Shown here: in pieces, positions 17,198 through 25,789 of the stretch
How positions within the stretch are numbered: position 1 is the stretch's first letter
Layout of the letters: every line of letters begins with the position of its first letter
Source: Hymenobacter lapidiphilus
Lineage (GTDB): Bacteria > Bacteroidota > Bacteroidia > Cytophagales > Hymenobacteraceae
Assembly (NCBI RefSeq): GCF_003417065.2
Contig: NZ_QVLT01000001.1
Span: 1-64,000 of the forward strand
Direction of reading: 5' to 3'
Length of the DNA stretch: 64,000 nt
Made by a program: the position numbers and the translations under genes
Notes under the pieces: model-generated
Seen by the model: the letters and a program-made list of their open reading frames with translations, nothing else
The model's database searches: none
Told to the model about the DNA's origin: nothing

Positions 17198-17590
17198 CTA
17201 AATCCAGGTTTTACGGGCGGGCTGCATGGCCATGCGCTCAGGCAGGCTCGCAAAAAAGGCCGTTACCGATTGCGCGGGACCTTTTGCCAACTGCTCGCCC
17301 ACGCGGTAGAAGGGGTTGAAAAAATGCACGTCGCCGATGCCCACGCCCGTTACGCCCTGCGGGTTCTGGGCCCAGGTACCACCGTAGGTCTGCACCATGC
17401 ACTGGCCCAGAAAGCAGCCCAGCGCCCTGATAACACCCTCGCGTTCGTCATCCTTGATGATGGGCCGCTGCACTTCGATGAACTCGTCGAGCCGCTGCAC
17501 GGCGGCGGCGTCATAGGTATTGAGGCGCAGCTGGTGGCGGACAGCTTCGGCGGCGTTCTGCAGGGCGGCTAAGGGCGATTCGTCGGGCAT
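17198..17590 (-). CDS. conserved hypothetical protein, DUF3806-like
   Basis: A 130-residue cytosolic protein from ATG 17590 (MPDESPLAALQNAAE). It begins with a helical region, then a LGCFLGQCMVQTYGGTW motif and VHFFNPFYRVGEQLAKG. This G-(x)-W and NPF pattern resembles the DUF3806 domain, but the assignment is tentative. No signal peptide. It is probably cotranscribed with cmk. Confidence 0.65.
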   Translation of the reverse strand: MPDESPLAALQNAAEAVRHQLRLNTYDAAAVQRLDEFIEVQRPIIKDDEREGVIRALGCFLGQCMVQTYGGTWAQNPQGVTGVGIGDVHFFNPFYRVGEQLAKGPAQSVTAFFASLPERMAMQPARKTWI

Positions 17591-17654
17591 GAGCGGGCTG
17601 GTAAGGGGCAGTAACAGCAATGAGCCGGCAGGAATCCCGCCGGCTGGTTGCCTT

Positions 17655-17813
17655 TTAGTTCTTCTCGCAGGGACAGGGAATCTTGCCGGACTTGGCTTTA
17701 CGCTTGTAGCTGGCCGTTTTTTTCTGCAGAGTCGAGCGGGTGGCGCAGCCTGCGGTTAGCAGGCCCGAGCCCCCAATACAGGCGACCAGCAGTAAAGTCA
17801 CAATCTTTCTCAC
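17655..17813 (-). CDS. very small lipoprotein, 52 residues
   Basis: A GTG start at 17813 opens a lipoprotein signal, (M)RKIVTLLLVACIGGSG, with lipobox LTAGC, and a short basic mature part ending KIPCPCEKN before TAA at 17655. A perfect TAnnTTTG box lies 16 bases upstream, supporting both gene and start. The Cys-Pro-Cys tail is notable. No family was recognised. Confidence 0.65.
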   Translation of the reverse strand: MRKIVTLLLVACIGGSGLLTAGCATRSTLQKKTASYKRKAKSGKIPCPCEKN

Positions 17814-17828
17814 GGCGCGGATTTTGGG

Positions 17829-17836
17829 CAAATATA
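17829..17836 (-). promoter_or_regulatory. Bacteroidota -7 box TATATTTG (minus strand)
   Basis: Perfect TAnnTTTG match 16 bases upstream of the GTG of the 52-residue lipoprotein, in the divergent gap before the adenine deaminase gene. Confidence 0.6.
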
Positions 17837-17897
17837 CGGTTCTTTACCCGCCCGCCGCCCTGCGGCCCGCTTTTTCCCCGCGTCTTCTGCTCCGCTT

Positions 17898-19598
17898 ATG
17901 TCCGCCGATTTCTCGCTTCAGGCCAACGTTATCAACCTGTTCAGCAACACCATAACCCCCGCTACGGTGCACGTAGCCGGGGGCCGAATCCGGCAAATCG
18001 AGCCGCTGGGGCCCACTGTGCCCGACCCGGCCCTGCCCTACGCCCTGCCGGGTTTCGTGGATGCCCATGTGCACGTGGAAAGTTCACTGCTAGTGCCCTC
18101 CGAGTTTGCCCGCCTGGCCGTTACGCATGGCACCGTGGCCACCGTATCCGACCCCCATGAAATAGGCAACGTGCTGGGCGTGGCCGGCGTGAAGTACATG
18201 CTGGCCAACGCCGCGCAGGTGCCGTTCAAGTTCTGCTTCGGCGCGCCCTCGTGCGTGCCGGCCACGCCTTTCGAAACAGCAGGAGCCGAAATAACGGCCG
18301 CCGACATCGAGGAGCTGTTCCGCTACCATCCCGAAATCGGCTACCTGGCCGAGATGATGAACTGGCCCGGCGTGCTGAGTCGGGATGCCGACGTGATGGA
18401 GAAAATTGCCCTGGCCCAGCGCTACAACCGCCCCGTAGACGGCCACGCCCCCGGCCTTATGGGGGACGATGCGCGCCGCTATGCCGAGGCTGGCATCAGC
18501 ACCGACCACGAGTGCTTCATGGCCGGCGAGGCCGTGGACAAGCTGGCGGCGGGCATGAAAATCCTGATTCGCGAGGGTTCGGCGGCCCGCAACTTCGAGG
18601 CCCTGATTGACCTGCTGCCCGAGCACTACGAGCACCTGATGTTCTGCTCCGACGACAAGCATCCCGACACGCTGCTGCTGGGCCACATTGACCAGCTGGT
18701 GCAGCGCGCCGTAACCCGCGGCCAGGACGTGCTGAAAGTGCTCCGCGTGGCCTGCCGCAACCCCGTCGAGCACTACCGCCTGCCCGTGGGCCTGCTCCGT
18801 GAAGACGACCTGGCCGACTTCATCGTGGTAGAAGACCTAGTGGACTTCAAGGTCCGCCAGACCTACCTCGACGGCGTGCTGGTGGCCGAAAACGGCGAAA
18901 CCCTGATTGCACCCGCGCCGGTGGAAGTCGTCAACAACTTCACGCCCCACCACGTGCAGGCCGCAGATTTTCAGGTAAGCATTGAAAAGGCTAACAGTGG
19001 TTCGATAGATGACAGCCAGCCGAACACCAACGCAACCGTCCGCCTCATCGAGTGCTTCGACGGGCAGCTGATTACGGCCCGGCACGATGAGCCAGCACTG
19101 GTAGAAAATGGATGCGTAGTGCCCGACCTGAGTCGTGACATCCTCAAGCTGACGGTAGTCAACCGCTACCACGCCGCCCCGCCGGCGGTGGCCTTCATCC
19201 GGGGCTTCGGGCTGAAAGGCGGCGCCCTGGCCAGCAGCGTCGGCCACGATTCGCACAATATCACGGCCGTGGGCTGCGACGACGCGAGCCTGGCCCGGGC
19301 CGTGCAGCTGGTAATGGAAGCCCGCGGCGGGCTGGCCGTGGTGTCGCCCGACGGCCAGGAGCTGGTGCTGCCGCTGCCGGTAGCCGGACTCATGTCGGAC
19401 CAGCCCGGCCCGGACGTGGCCGCCGCTTACTCGGCCGTCGATGCAGCCGCCAAAGCCCTGGGCTCCCCGCTCCAGGCCCCGTTCATGACGCTCTCCTTCA
19501 TGGCTCTGCTCGTCATCCCCAGCCTCAAACTGAGTGATAAAGGCCTGTTTGATGGGGAGGCGTTTCGGTTTGTGGAGAATGTGGTGCTGGGTGATTAA
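17898..19598 (+). CDS. ade: adenine deaminase
   Basis: A 566-residue amidohydrolase that converts adenine to hypoxanthine in purine salvage. The metal-binding HxH is H57/H59 in PGFVDAHVHVESS, with the family blocks SDPHEIGNVLG, MMNWPGVL, DGHAPGL and STDHECF. The C-terminal domain (GFGLKGGALASSVGHDSHN) is present. Length and motifs are normal, and the start at 17898 matches the family. Confidence 0.95.
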   Translation: MSADFSLQANVINLFSNTITPATVHVAGGRIRQIEPLGPTVPDPALPYALPGFVDAHVHVESSLLVPSEFARLAVTHGTVATVSDPHEIGNVLGVAGVKYMLANAAQVPFKFCFGAPSCVPATPFETAGAEITAADIEELFRYHPEIGYLAEMMNWPGVLSRDADVMEKIALAQRYNRPVDGHAPGLMGDDARRYAEAGISTDHECFMAGEAVDKLAAGMKILIREGSAARNFEALIDLLPEHYEHLMFCSDDKHPDTLLLGHIDQLVQRAVTRGQDVLKVLRVACRNPVEHYRLPVGLLREDDLADFIVVEDLVDFKVRQTYLDGVLVAENGETLIAPAPVEVVNNFTPHHVQAADFQVSIEKANSGSIDDSQPNTNATVRLIECFDGQLITARHDEPALVENGCVVPDLSRDILKLTVVNRYHAAPPAVAFIRGFGLKGGALASSVGHDSHNITAVGCDDASLARAVQLVMEARGGLAVVSPDGQELVLPLPVAGLMSDQPGPDVAAAYSAVDAAAKALGSPLQAPFMTLSFMALLVIPSLKLSDKGLFDGEAFRFVENVVLGD

Positions 19599-19617
19599 GA
19601 CATGAAGTAAAAGGCAA

Positions 19618-19658
19618 AAAGGCTGTCATTCTTCGCTTCACTCAGAATGACAGCCTTT
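19618..19658. terminator. bidirectional terminator hairpin
   Basis: Arms AAAGGCTGTCATTCT (19618-19632) and AGAATGACAGCCTTT (19644-19658) are perfect complements. They lie between the convergent ade and response-regulator genes, with A-runs and T-runs at both ends. The TGTCATTCT...TCACTCAG core resembles the GTCATCCTGAGC repeat family. Confidence 0.8.
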
Positions 19659-19683
19659 ATTACTGTTTAGCTAAGCGCTAAAC

Positions 19684-20094
19684 CTAAAACCGCTTTTCCA
19701 GCAGTTTGATCATCTTTTCCTCCGTCAGGGGCTTGGCCAGGTACTCCACGCCTTCGTACTGGGCAACGCGGGCGGTGTCGGCGGCATGCATGGAGGTGGT
19801 GAGCACGGCCATGACGGTTTTCTCGCGCACTTCCGGGGGCAGGGCGCTGAAGAGTTTCAGGAACTCGAAGCCATCCATGCCGGGCATTTTCAGGTCCACG
19901 AACACCAGATCGGGGGCATCAGTGGGAGCTGCCTCGCCCTTCTCATCGCCCCAGATTTGCTGGTAGGCCTGCTCGGCCTTGTGGAAGGTGTGCACCTGCT
20001 CGGCCACTTCGAGGCGGCTGAGCAGGCGGTTGTTGAGGAAGCTGGTGGTTTCGTTATCGTCCACCAAAACGATGTTGCGGAGCCTGGAAGCCAT
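19684..20094 (-). CDS. single-domain response regulator
   Basis: A 136-residue CheY-like receiver with no output domain. Acidic pair D12/D13, phospho-acceptor D67 in VFVDLKMPGMDG, Ser/Thr in VLTTSMH and the conserved Lys in YLAKPL are all present, so it should be phosphorylatable. The start at 20094 (MASRLRNIVLVDDNE) was chosen over a long unlikely extension. No kinase is adjacent; partner unknown. Confidence 0.9.
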   Translation of the reverse strand: MASRLRNIVLVDDNETTSFLNNRLLSRLEVAEQVHTFHKAEQAYQQIWGDEKGEAAPTDAPDLVFVDLKMPGMDGFEFLKLFSALPPEVREKTVMAVLTTSMHAADTARVAQYEGVEYLAKPLTEEKMIKLLEKRF

Positions 20095-20135
20095 ACCGAA
20101 AGCGAAAGAGTAGTCAGAGGAACAACACAACCAGC

Positions 20136-21113
20136 CTACAACCAGCCTTGTTCGCGCATCCAGTCGTCGTTGTAAATTTTGCCGAGGTAGCGCGTGCCGT
20201 GGTCGGGCAGAATGATGACCATCGTATCCTCTTCCTTGAGGTGCTCGCGGGCGTACTCCAGGGCACCATGCACAGCCGAACCGCACGACCAGCCCACAAA
20301 CAGGCCTTCTTCTTTTGCCAGCTGGCGCGTCATCAGGGCCGCATCCTTATCGGTTACCTTGATGAAGAGGTCGATAAGGTCGAAGTCCACGTTTTTTGGC
20401 AGAATATCTTCGCCGATGCCTTCGGTTTTGTACGAGTAAATCTCGTCCTCATCGAAGATGCCCGTCTCCTTGTACTTCTTGAATACCGAGCCATAGGTGT
20501 CGAGGCCGATGGAAACGATGGCCGAATTCTGCTCCTTCAGGTACTTGCCGGTGCCGCAGATGGTGCCGCCCGTGCCCACGCCGGCCGCCAGGTGCGTGAT
20601 TTTACCGTCGGTTTGCTCCCAGATTTCGGGGCCGGTGGTTTCGTAGTGCGCCTGGGCGTTGGAGGGGTTATCGTACTGGTTGGGGTAGTACGAGTTCGGG
20701 ATTTCAGCGTTCAGCTTGCGGGCGATGGAGTAGTAGCTGCGCGGGTCGTCGGCCGACACGTTGGTGGGGCACACGATAACCTCAGCGCCCACCGCCTTCA
20801 GGATATCCTGCTTTTCCTTGCTCTGCTTGTCGCTCATCGTGAAGATGCACTTGTAGCCGCGGGCAATAGCCGTGAGGGCCAGGCCCATGCCGGTATTGCC
20901 GCTCGTGCCCTCAATGATGGTGCCGCCGGGCTTCAGCAGGCCCGCCTTTTCGGCGTCGTCAATCATTTTTACCGCCATGCGGTCCTTCACCGAGTTGCCC
21001 GGATTGAAGTACTCTACTTTCACGAGCACCGTGCCTTTGATGCCGTCATTTACGCGGTTGAGCTTCACCATCGGCGTGTTACCGATGGCTTCAACGATAT
21101 TGTTGAGATACAT
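20136..21113 (-). CDS. PLP-dependent cysteine synthase / cystathionine beta-synthase family protein
   Basis: A 325-residue fold-type II PLP enzyme. The Schiff-base Lys is K43 in NPGNSVKDRM, and the phosphate-binding TSGNTG, the GTGGTICGTG loop and the C-terminal LPDHGTRYLGKIYNDDW are intact. The last block is more typical of cystathionine beta-synthase-like members than of CysK, so the substrate (O-acetylserine or homocysteine plus serine) is not certain. No CBS domain is attached. The start at 21113 is backed by the promoter box upstream. Confidence 0.9.
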   Translation of the reverse strand: MYLNNIVEAIGNTPMVKLNRVNDGIKGTVLVKVEYFNPGNSVKDRMAVKMIDDAEKAGLLKPGGTIIEGTSGNTGMGLALTAIARGYKCIFTMSDKQSKEKQDILKAVGAEVIVCPTNVSADDPRSYYSIARKLNAEIPNSYYPNQYDNPSNAQAHYETTGPEIWEQTDGKITHLAAGVGTGGTICGTGKYLKEQNSAIVSIGLDTYGSVFKKYKETGIFDEDEIYSYKTEGIGEDILPKNVDFDLIDLFIKVTDKDAALMTRQLAKEEGLFVGWSCGSAVHGALEYAREHLKEEDTMVIILPDHGTRYLGKIYNDDWMREQGWL

Positions 21114-21137
21114 AAGTGAGTGAGTGATTTGCTGGCC

Positions 21138-21145
21138 CAAAGGTA
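21138..21145 (-). promoter_or_regulatory. Bacteroidota -7 box TACCTTTG (minus strand)
   Basis: Perfect TAnnTTTG match 25 bases upstream of the cysteine-synthase-family start. The IS element begins 42 bases further upstream, so the promoter itself was not disrupted, though an upstream activator site could have been. Confidence 0.6.
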
Positions 21146-21186
21146 ACTCTTTGGTGTGAGCTATTAGCTGATAGCCGTTAGCTAAT

Positions 21187-22170
21187 AGACTTGTTCCCAA
21201 ATAGTATTTTTGGGCATGCTTGACGTGAATACGATAGTTGACGACCGCCAGATGCGGGCGTTGACGGGGCTGGACATGGCCACTTTTTGCGCTTGGCCGA
21301 GCCCTTTACCAGCGGTTGCCAGCAAGAAGCAGATGCGCGTTTTACCCTGCAGCGCCCGCGCCAGCGCAAGGCGGGTGGCGGGCGTAAAGGCGTGTTAGCC
21401 AGTTCGCAGCAGAAGCTTTTATTCATCCTGTACTACCTGAAAACGTATCCCACCTTCGATGTGCTGGCCGCCACGTTTGGCTTGCCCCGCTCCAAAGCCT
21501 GTGAACATGCGCACCACCTGGCCAAGGCCCTGGAACGGACCCTGCGCACCCTAAACGTGCTGCCGGCCCGTGCCATTGACTCGCTGGCGCAGATGCAAGC
21601 CGTCTTTGCCGACGTGCCCATGCTGCTGCTCGATGCCACTGAACGGCCCCATCACCGACCGCAGGCCACGGTTGACCAGAAGGCCGACTATTCGGGCAAA
21701 AAAAAGACTGACGCGTAAAAACACGCTCATCGCCGACCCCAGTCGCTATATTCACTACCTGGGACCCACCACGAGCGGGTCCAGCCATGACTATCACCTG
21801 CTGAAAAATGAATTCGATGTAAATCTGGGGCTGCTCGACCTCTTTGAGCTGCTGGCTGATTTGGGCTATCTGGGGCTGGTGACGGATTACGACCTGCCGG
21901 CCGCGAGTTTGCCGCACCGCAAGCCCCGACGCAGCAAAAAATACCCTGCCGCGGCGCTGACCGACGCGCAACGCGCCGCCAACTTCGCCCACGCGCGCCG
22001 CCGCGTCAAGGTTGAACACGCTATCAGTGGGGCCAAACGCTTGGGCTGCGTCGCCCAAACGTACCGCAACAAATCCACCTCGTTTAACGACCGGATAATG
22101 GGTATTGCCTGCGGTATTTGGAACTGGCATCTGACGCAGAAATCAACAAACCCTATTTAGGAACAAGTCT
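21187..22170 (+). mobile_element. IS5-type insertion sequence (ISL2-like), complete ends
   Basis: A 984-base element. The left end AGACTTGTTCCCAAATAG (21187-21204) and right end (22153-22170) are inverted repeats with one mismatch in 18. The element is flanked by AAT on both sides (21184-21186 and 22171-22173), a three-base ANT-type target duplication as used by the ISL2 group. It interrupts an AGCTAATAGC-rich spacer between the cysteine-synthase-family gene and sucD. One transposase gene fills the interior but is frameshifted twice. Confidence 0.85.
21216..22160 (+). pseudogene. IS5-family DDE transposase, two frameshifts
   Basis: The N-terminus (MLDVNTIVDDRQMRALTGLD) starts at 21216. At ACTTTTTGCG (about 21284) the reading moves back one frame to LRLAEPFTSGCQQEAD..., which contains the helix-turn-helix and the first catalytic Asp in LLLDATERP. 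At the A8 run 21698-21705 it moves again, to LTRKNTLIADPSRYIHYLG and the Glu-containing RVKVEHAISGAKRLG. The three segments together make a full DDE_Tnp_4 transposase. The two shifts are of opposite sign, each in a homopolymer. A programmed -1 shift does not fit, because the second step needs +1 or -2. Confidence 0.85.
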
Positions 22171-22256
22171 AATAGCTGACGGTGTTTTTGCCCGGTGAGC
22201 TAACAGCTAATAGCTCTCAGCTAACAGCCAATGATAGGCAGCTAACCAGAAAAGCC

Positions 22257-22264
22257 TACTTTTG
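22257..22264 (+). promoter_or_regulatory. Bacteroidota -7 box TACTTTTG
   Basis: Perfect TAnnTTTG match 67 bases before the sucD start and 87 bases after the IS right end. Confidence 0.6.
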
Positions 22265-22330
22265 CGCTGCCGCCCGCCTGGCGGCTGCTGTTCCCACTTC
22301 CACGAAGCAATTTCCGCTAATCCCCCTTTT

Positions 22331-23212
22331 ATGAGTGTTCTGGTAAACAAGGATTCCAAAGTGCTAGTGCAGGGCTTTACGGGCTCCGAAGGCTCGTTTC
22401 ATGCCCAGCAGATGATTGAGTACGGCACCAACGTGGTGGGCGGCGTAACGCCCGGCAAAGGCGGCACCCAGCACCTGGAGCGCCCTGTGTTCAACACCAT
22501 GGCCGAGGCCGTAGCCGAAACCGGCGCCAACACCAGCATCATTTTCGTTCCCCCGGCTTTCGCCGCCGACGCCATTATGGAGGCCGCCGACGCTGGTATC
22601 AAGGTTATCATTACCATCACCGAAGGCATCCCGACCAAGGATATGATTGCGGTGAAGGAGTACCTGAAAGGCCGCGAAGGCGTGCGCATGATCGGGCCCA
22701 ACTGCCCGGGCGTAATGACGGCCGGCGAGTGCAAAGTGGGCATCATGCCCGGTTTCATCTTCACCAAAGGCAAAATCGGTATCGTTTCGAAGTCGGGTAC
22801 CCTGACCTACGAGGCGGTTGACCAGCTCACCAAGGCCGGCCTGGGCCAGACCACGGCCATCGGCATCGGCGGCGACCCGATTATCGGCACCACCACCAAG
22901 GAGGCCGTAGAGATGCTCATGAACGACCCCGAAACCGAGGGCATCGTGATGATTGGCGAAATCGGCGGCGGCATGGAAGCTGAAGCTGCTCGCTGGATCA
23001 AGGAAACCGGCAACAAGAAGCCCGTAGTAGGCTTTATTGCCGGCCAAACTGCCCCTCCCGGCCGCCGCATGGGCCACGCCGGTGCCATCGTTGGCGGCGC
23101 CGACGACACGGCTGCTGCCAAAATGGCCATCATGCGCGAGTGCGGCATTCACGTAGTGGACTCGCCCGCCGAAATCGGCGACACGATGCTGCGCGTGCTG
23201 GGCGGCAAGTAA
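22331..23212 (+). CDS. sucD: succinate-CoA ligase (ADP-forming), alpha subunit
   Basis: A 293-residue alpha subunit of succinyl-CoA synthetase, the substrate-level phosphorylation step of the TCA cycle. The CoA-binding [14 protein letters not shown], the GGVTPGKGG loop and the phospho-His in [12 protein letters not shown] are present. sucC is not adjacent, as is common in Bacteroidota. The start at 22331 is the family start. The promoter box is just upstream and a strong hairpin follows. Confidence 0.95.
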   Translation: MSVLVNKDSKVLVQGFTGSEGSFHAQQMIEYGTNVVGGVTPGKGGTQHLERPVFNTMAEAVAETGANTSIIFVPPAFAADAIMEAADAGIKVIITITEGIPTKDMIAVKEYLKGREGVRMIGPNCPGVMTAGECKVGIMPGFIFTKGKIGIVSKSGTLTYEAVDQLTKAGLGQTTAIGIGGDPIIGTTTKEAVEMLMNDPETEGIVMIGEIGGGMEAEAARWIKETGNKKPVVGFIAGQTAPPGRRMGHAGAIVGGADDTAAAKMAIMRECGIHVVDSPAEIGDTMLRVLGGK

Positions 23213-23222
23213 TCCGCACTTC

Positions 23223-23280
23223 ATTCAGTAATACAAAAGGGCTGTTCTCTGCGGAGAACAGCCCTTTTGTATTACTGAAT
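23223..23280. terminator. perfect 27-base-arm hairpin, bidirectional terminator
   Basis: Arms 23223-23249 and 23254-23280 are exact complements around a TGCG loop. The stem carries an AAAAGGGCTGTTCTC core, giving a TTTTGTATTACTG tail on either strand. It begins 10 bases after the sucD stop codon and faces the convergent outer-membrane lipoprotein gene. It is much longer than a minimal terminator. Confidence 0.85.
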
Positions 23281-23362
23281 GCGTCATGTTTCCTACGCAC
23301 TATCCTGGCCTGCTCATGCAATTGGGCCAAGGGATATAAGCGGGATACTAGAAGCTAACCGC

Positions 23363-24100
23363 TTACTTCTCGCCCGTCTGCCCGCCCAGGTTCACCACAA
23401 TGCCGATTTGAAATACCGAGTTGGCGGCCTTGAGGTACTTGCGGTGCTTGAGGCCGAAGTTGTAGCCGCTGATGAATTGGCCGTCGAGCGGGCCGATGAG
23501 CTTGACGCGGGCGTAGGTGATGGGCTCGAACAGGATATTGTCTTCGTTGAAGGCCGGCTGACCGTCGAGGCGAAAATCGGTGAGTGTGACGTAGCTGGCG
23601 CGCATGGCCGTGCCGTAGGTCAGGGGCCAGTCGCGGCCCAGCAGGTGGTAGCTTTTCTTCTCCTTCGAGCTGTAGTTCACCTGCACAAAGTACTTGTTCA
23701 GGCCCGCTTCGAGCGTGCGCGTAACGCCCTCGGTGGGGTTGCGCTCGACGCGCTTGGTGCGGCCGCCGCCGTAGCCGCCATATATTTCCAGCACCCGCTT
23801 ATCGGGCAGGCGGGTGAAGTAGCCCACGCCCAGCTCGGCAAAGTCGTGGTCAACGGCTTCCTTCTTTTTGTTGGTGTGCAGAAACGAGGCCGAGCCCATC
23901 ACCCCCAGATGGTTGGTGAGGGCGTAGGCGCCCTGCACGGCCGTGTTCTGGCTCAGGTTGGTATGTACGCCGGCGCTCCATTCGCCCTTTTGGGTGAGCA
24001 GCGGCACCTGGGGCGGCGGCGGGAAGTAGAGCGACGCGCAGCCCGACAGCAACAGGACCAGCAGTGGCAGGATGAAAACCGCGCGAAAAGGCAAAAACAT
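23363..24100 (-). CDS. outer-membrane lipoprotein, beta-barrel-like
   Basis: A 245-residue protein with a lipoprotein signal (MFLPFRAVFILPLLVLLLSGC). A Pro-rich linker (YFPPPPQVPLLTQKGEW) precedes a strand-rich body (GVHTNLSQNTAVQGAYALTNHLGVMGSAS and others), ending QIGIVVNLGG. The gene at 26501-27268 has the same layout of lipobox, P-x-x-P linker and barrel-like body and is probably a distant paralogue. Function unknown. The start at 24100 was chosen for the signal; codons upstream are antisense to the flavoprotein gene. Confidence 0.7.
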   Translation of the reverse strand: MFLPFRAVFILPLLVLLLSGCASLYFPPPPQVPLLTQKGEWSAGVHTNLSQNTAVQGAYALTNHLGVMGSASFLHTNKKKEAVDHDFAELGVGYFTRLPDKRVLEIYGGYGGGRTKRVERNPTEGVTRTLEAGLNKYFVQVNYSSKEKKSYHLLGRDWPLTYGTAMRASYVTLTDFRLDGQPAFNEDNILFEPITYARVKLIGPLDGQFISGYNFGLKHRKYLKAANSVFQIGIVVNLGGQTGEK

Positions 24101-24298
24101 GGGCGGGCAGAAGTAAGCCAATGCGGGAAGATAGAAAAGGAGCGCCAAAGTTGGGGTAGTATGGCCGCGCCGGCCCCCTGGCTGCGGGCCTAACGCAGAA
24201 AGCCCGGCTTCGTTGTCCGGCCGGAAGTGCGGCGGCTGCGTACAGAGGGCGGGGATCGGCTCCAAACTGGCCTTTACCCTCTGCCAAACTCTGTTTTC

Positions 24299-25699
24299 AT
24301 GCCTGCTACTTCTTACGACGCTCTTATTATCGGCTCCGGCCAGGCCGGCAACCCGCTGGCTTATGCGCTGGCCGAAGCCGGACGCCGCGTTGCCATCATC
24401 GAAAGCGCCCACCTGGGCGGCTCCTGCGTTAACTACGGCTGTGCGCCCACCAAAATAATGCTGGCTTCGGCCCAGCGCGCCCACTTGGTGCGCACGGCCG
24501 GCGAGCTAGGCATCCGGCCCCCCGAACCCGTGGTGGATTTTGCCGCCGTAGTGGCCCGCAAGGATCGGCTGACGCAGGACGCGCGCGACGGCATCGAGCG
24601 GAAGCTCACCACGGCCCACCCCAACATCCGGCTCGTGCGCGGCTGGGCCCGCTTTACGGCCCCCAACACGCTGCACATCGACCTTAATGATAAAGCCGGT
24701 CAGGAGCAACTAACGGCCCCGCTCATCTTCCTCAATACCGGCACCCGCGCGGCCGTACCGCTCATTGCGGGCATCGAAGCCGCCGGCTACCTCACCAACG
24801 ACACGCTGCTGCTGGACCTCAAGGAACTGCCCGAACATCTGGTTATTCTCGGCGGCAGCTATATTGGCGTCGAGTTCGGACAGATGTTCCGTCGGCTGGG
24901 CTCGCGGGTGACCATCATCGAAACCTCGGCCACGCTCATGGACCGCGAAGACACCGACGTGAGCCGGCCGCTACAGGAGATACTGGAGGCGGAAGGCATT
25001 GAGCTGGTGCTCGAAGCCGAGGCCCGGCATGTGTCGCGCAACGCCGAGGGCGTACTCACGCTCACGGCCGACACGCCGGGCGGCGAGCGGCGCATCCGCG
25101 GCTCGCACCTGCTGGTCGCCACCGGTCGCGTGCCCAACACCCTGGATATGGGGCTGGAGCTGGCCGGCATCCAGACCGATGAGGACGGCTACATTCAGGT
25201 GGATAACGACCTGCGCACGGCGGCCAAAGGCGTGTATGCCCTCGGCGACGTGAAGGGCGGCCCCCAGTTCACCCACATCACCTACGACGACTACCGCATC
25301 GTGCGCGACCAATTACTGCACAACAAGCCTCGCGACTACCACCAGCGGCCGGTGCCCTACGTGGTGTTTACGGAGCCGCAACTGGGCCGCATCGGGCTCT
25401 CCAAAAGTGAGGCCCGTAAGCAGAAAGTGCCTTTCCGGGTGAGTCGGCTGCCGGCTAGCACCATTGGCCGGGCCGTGGAAACGGGCCTGACCGAGGGCTT
25501 CGTGGAAGTACTGGTGGGCGACGACGACCGACTGCTAGGAGCGGCCGTGTTCTGCGAGCAGGGCGGCGAAATCATGACCATGTTCCAACTGGCCATGGCC
25601 GGCGACCTGCGCTACCAGCAACTCGAAAACCTCGTCATTGCCCACCCCACCTGGGCCGAAGTGCTCAACAACGCTTTCCAGCGACTCGAGCGGGGCTAG
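24299..25699 (+). CDS. mercuric reductase-like pyridine nucleotide disulfide oxidoreductase
   Basis: A 466-residue FAD protein of the class I family. FAD-binding GSGQAGN is at residues 12-18, the redox disulfide is C43/C48 (GGSCVNYGCAPTK), the NAD(P) site is GGSYIGVEFG, a second FAD site is VYALGDVKGGPQFTH, and the dimerisation domain follows. The CVNYGCAPTK form is that of MerA-like and unassigned members rather than lipoamide dehydrogenase (CLNxGCIPSK). There is no N-terminal metal-binding domain, no C-terminal Cys pair typical of true MerA, and no mer genes nearby, so mercury reduction is doubtful. Confidence 0.85.
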   Translation: MPATSYDALIIGSGQAGNPLAYALAEAGRRVAIIESAHLGGSCVNYGCAPTKIMLASAQRAHLVRTAGELGIRPPEPVVDFAAVVARKDRLTQDARDGIERKLTTAHPNIRLVRGWARFTAPNTLHIDLNDKAGQEQLTAPLIFLNTGTRAAVPLIAGIEAAGYLTNDTLLLDLKELPEHLVILGGSYIGVEFGQMFRRLGSRVTIIETSATLMDREDTDVSRPLQEILEAEGIELVLEAEARHVSRNAEGVLTLTADTPGGERRIRGSHLLVATGRVPNTLDMGLELAGIQTDEDGYIQVDNDLRTAAKGVYALGDVKGGPQFTHITYDDYRIVRDQLLHNKPRDYHQRPVPYVVFTEPQLGRIGLSKSEARKQKVPFRVSRLPASTIGRAVETGLTEGFVEVLVGDDDRLLGAAVFCEQGGEIMTMFQLAMAGDLRYQQLENLVIAHPTWAEVLNNAFQRLERG

Positions 25700-25789
25700 A
25701 ATCCCGCTTATTATCTTCCATCCTGTTACTTCCGCGCCTTGGGCTTCGGTCCGGCACGGAGGTTATTGTTTCTTCCGAATCCGCCTATC

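Noticed and set aside
21600..21720. Programmed -1 frameshifting in the IS transposase at A8
   Set aside because: The downstream frame is +1 (or -2) relative to the upstream one, the wrong direction for the usual A6G -1 site, and another break exists upstream.
24299..25699. Mercury resistance function for the flavoprotein
   Set aside because: It lacks the N-terminal metal-binding domain, the C-terminal Cys pair and any mer neighbour; only the active-site form is MerA-like.
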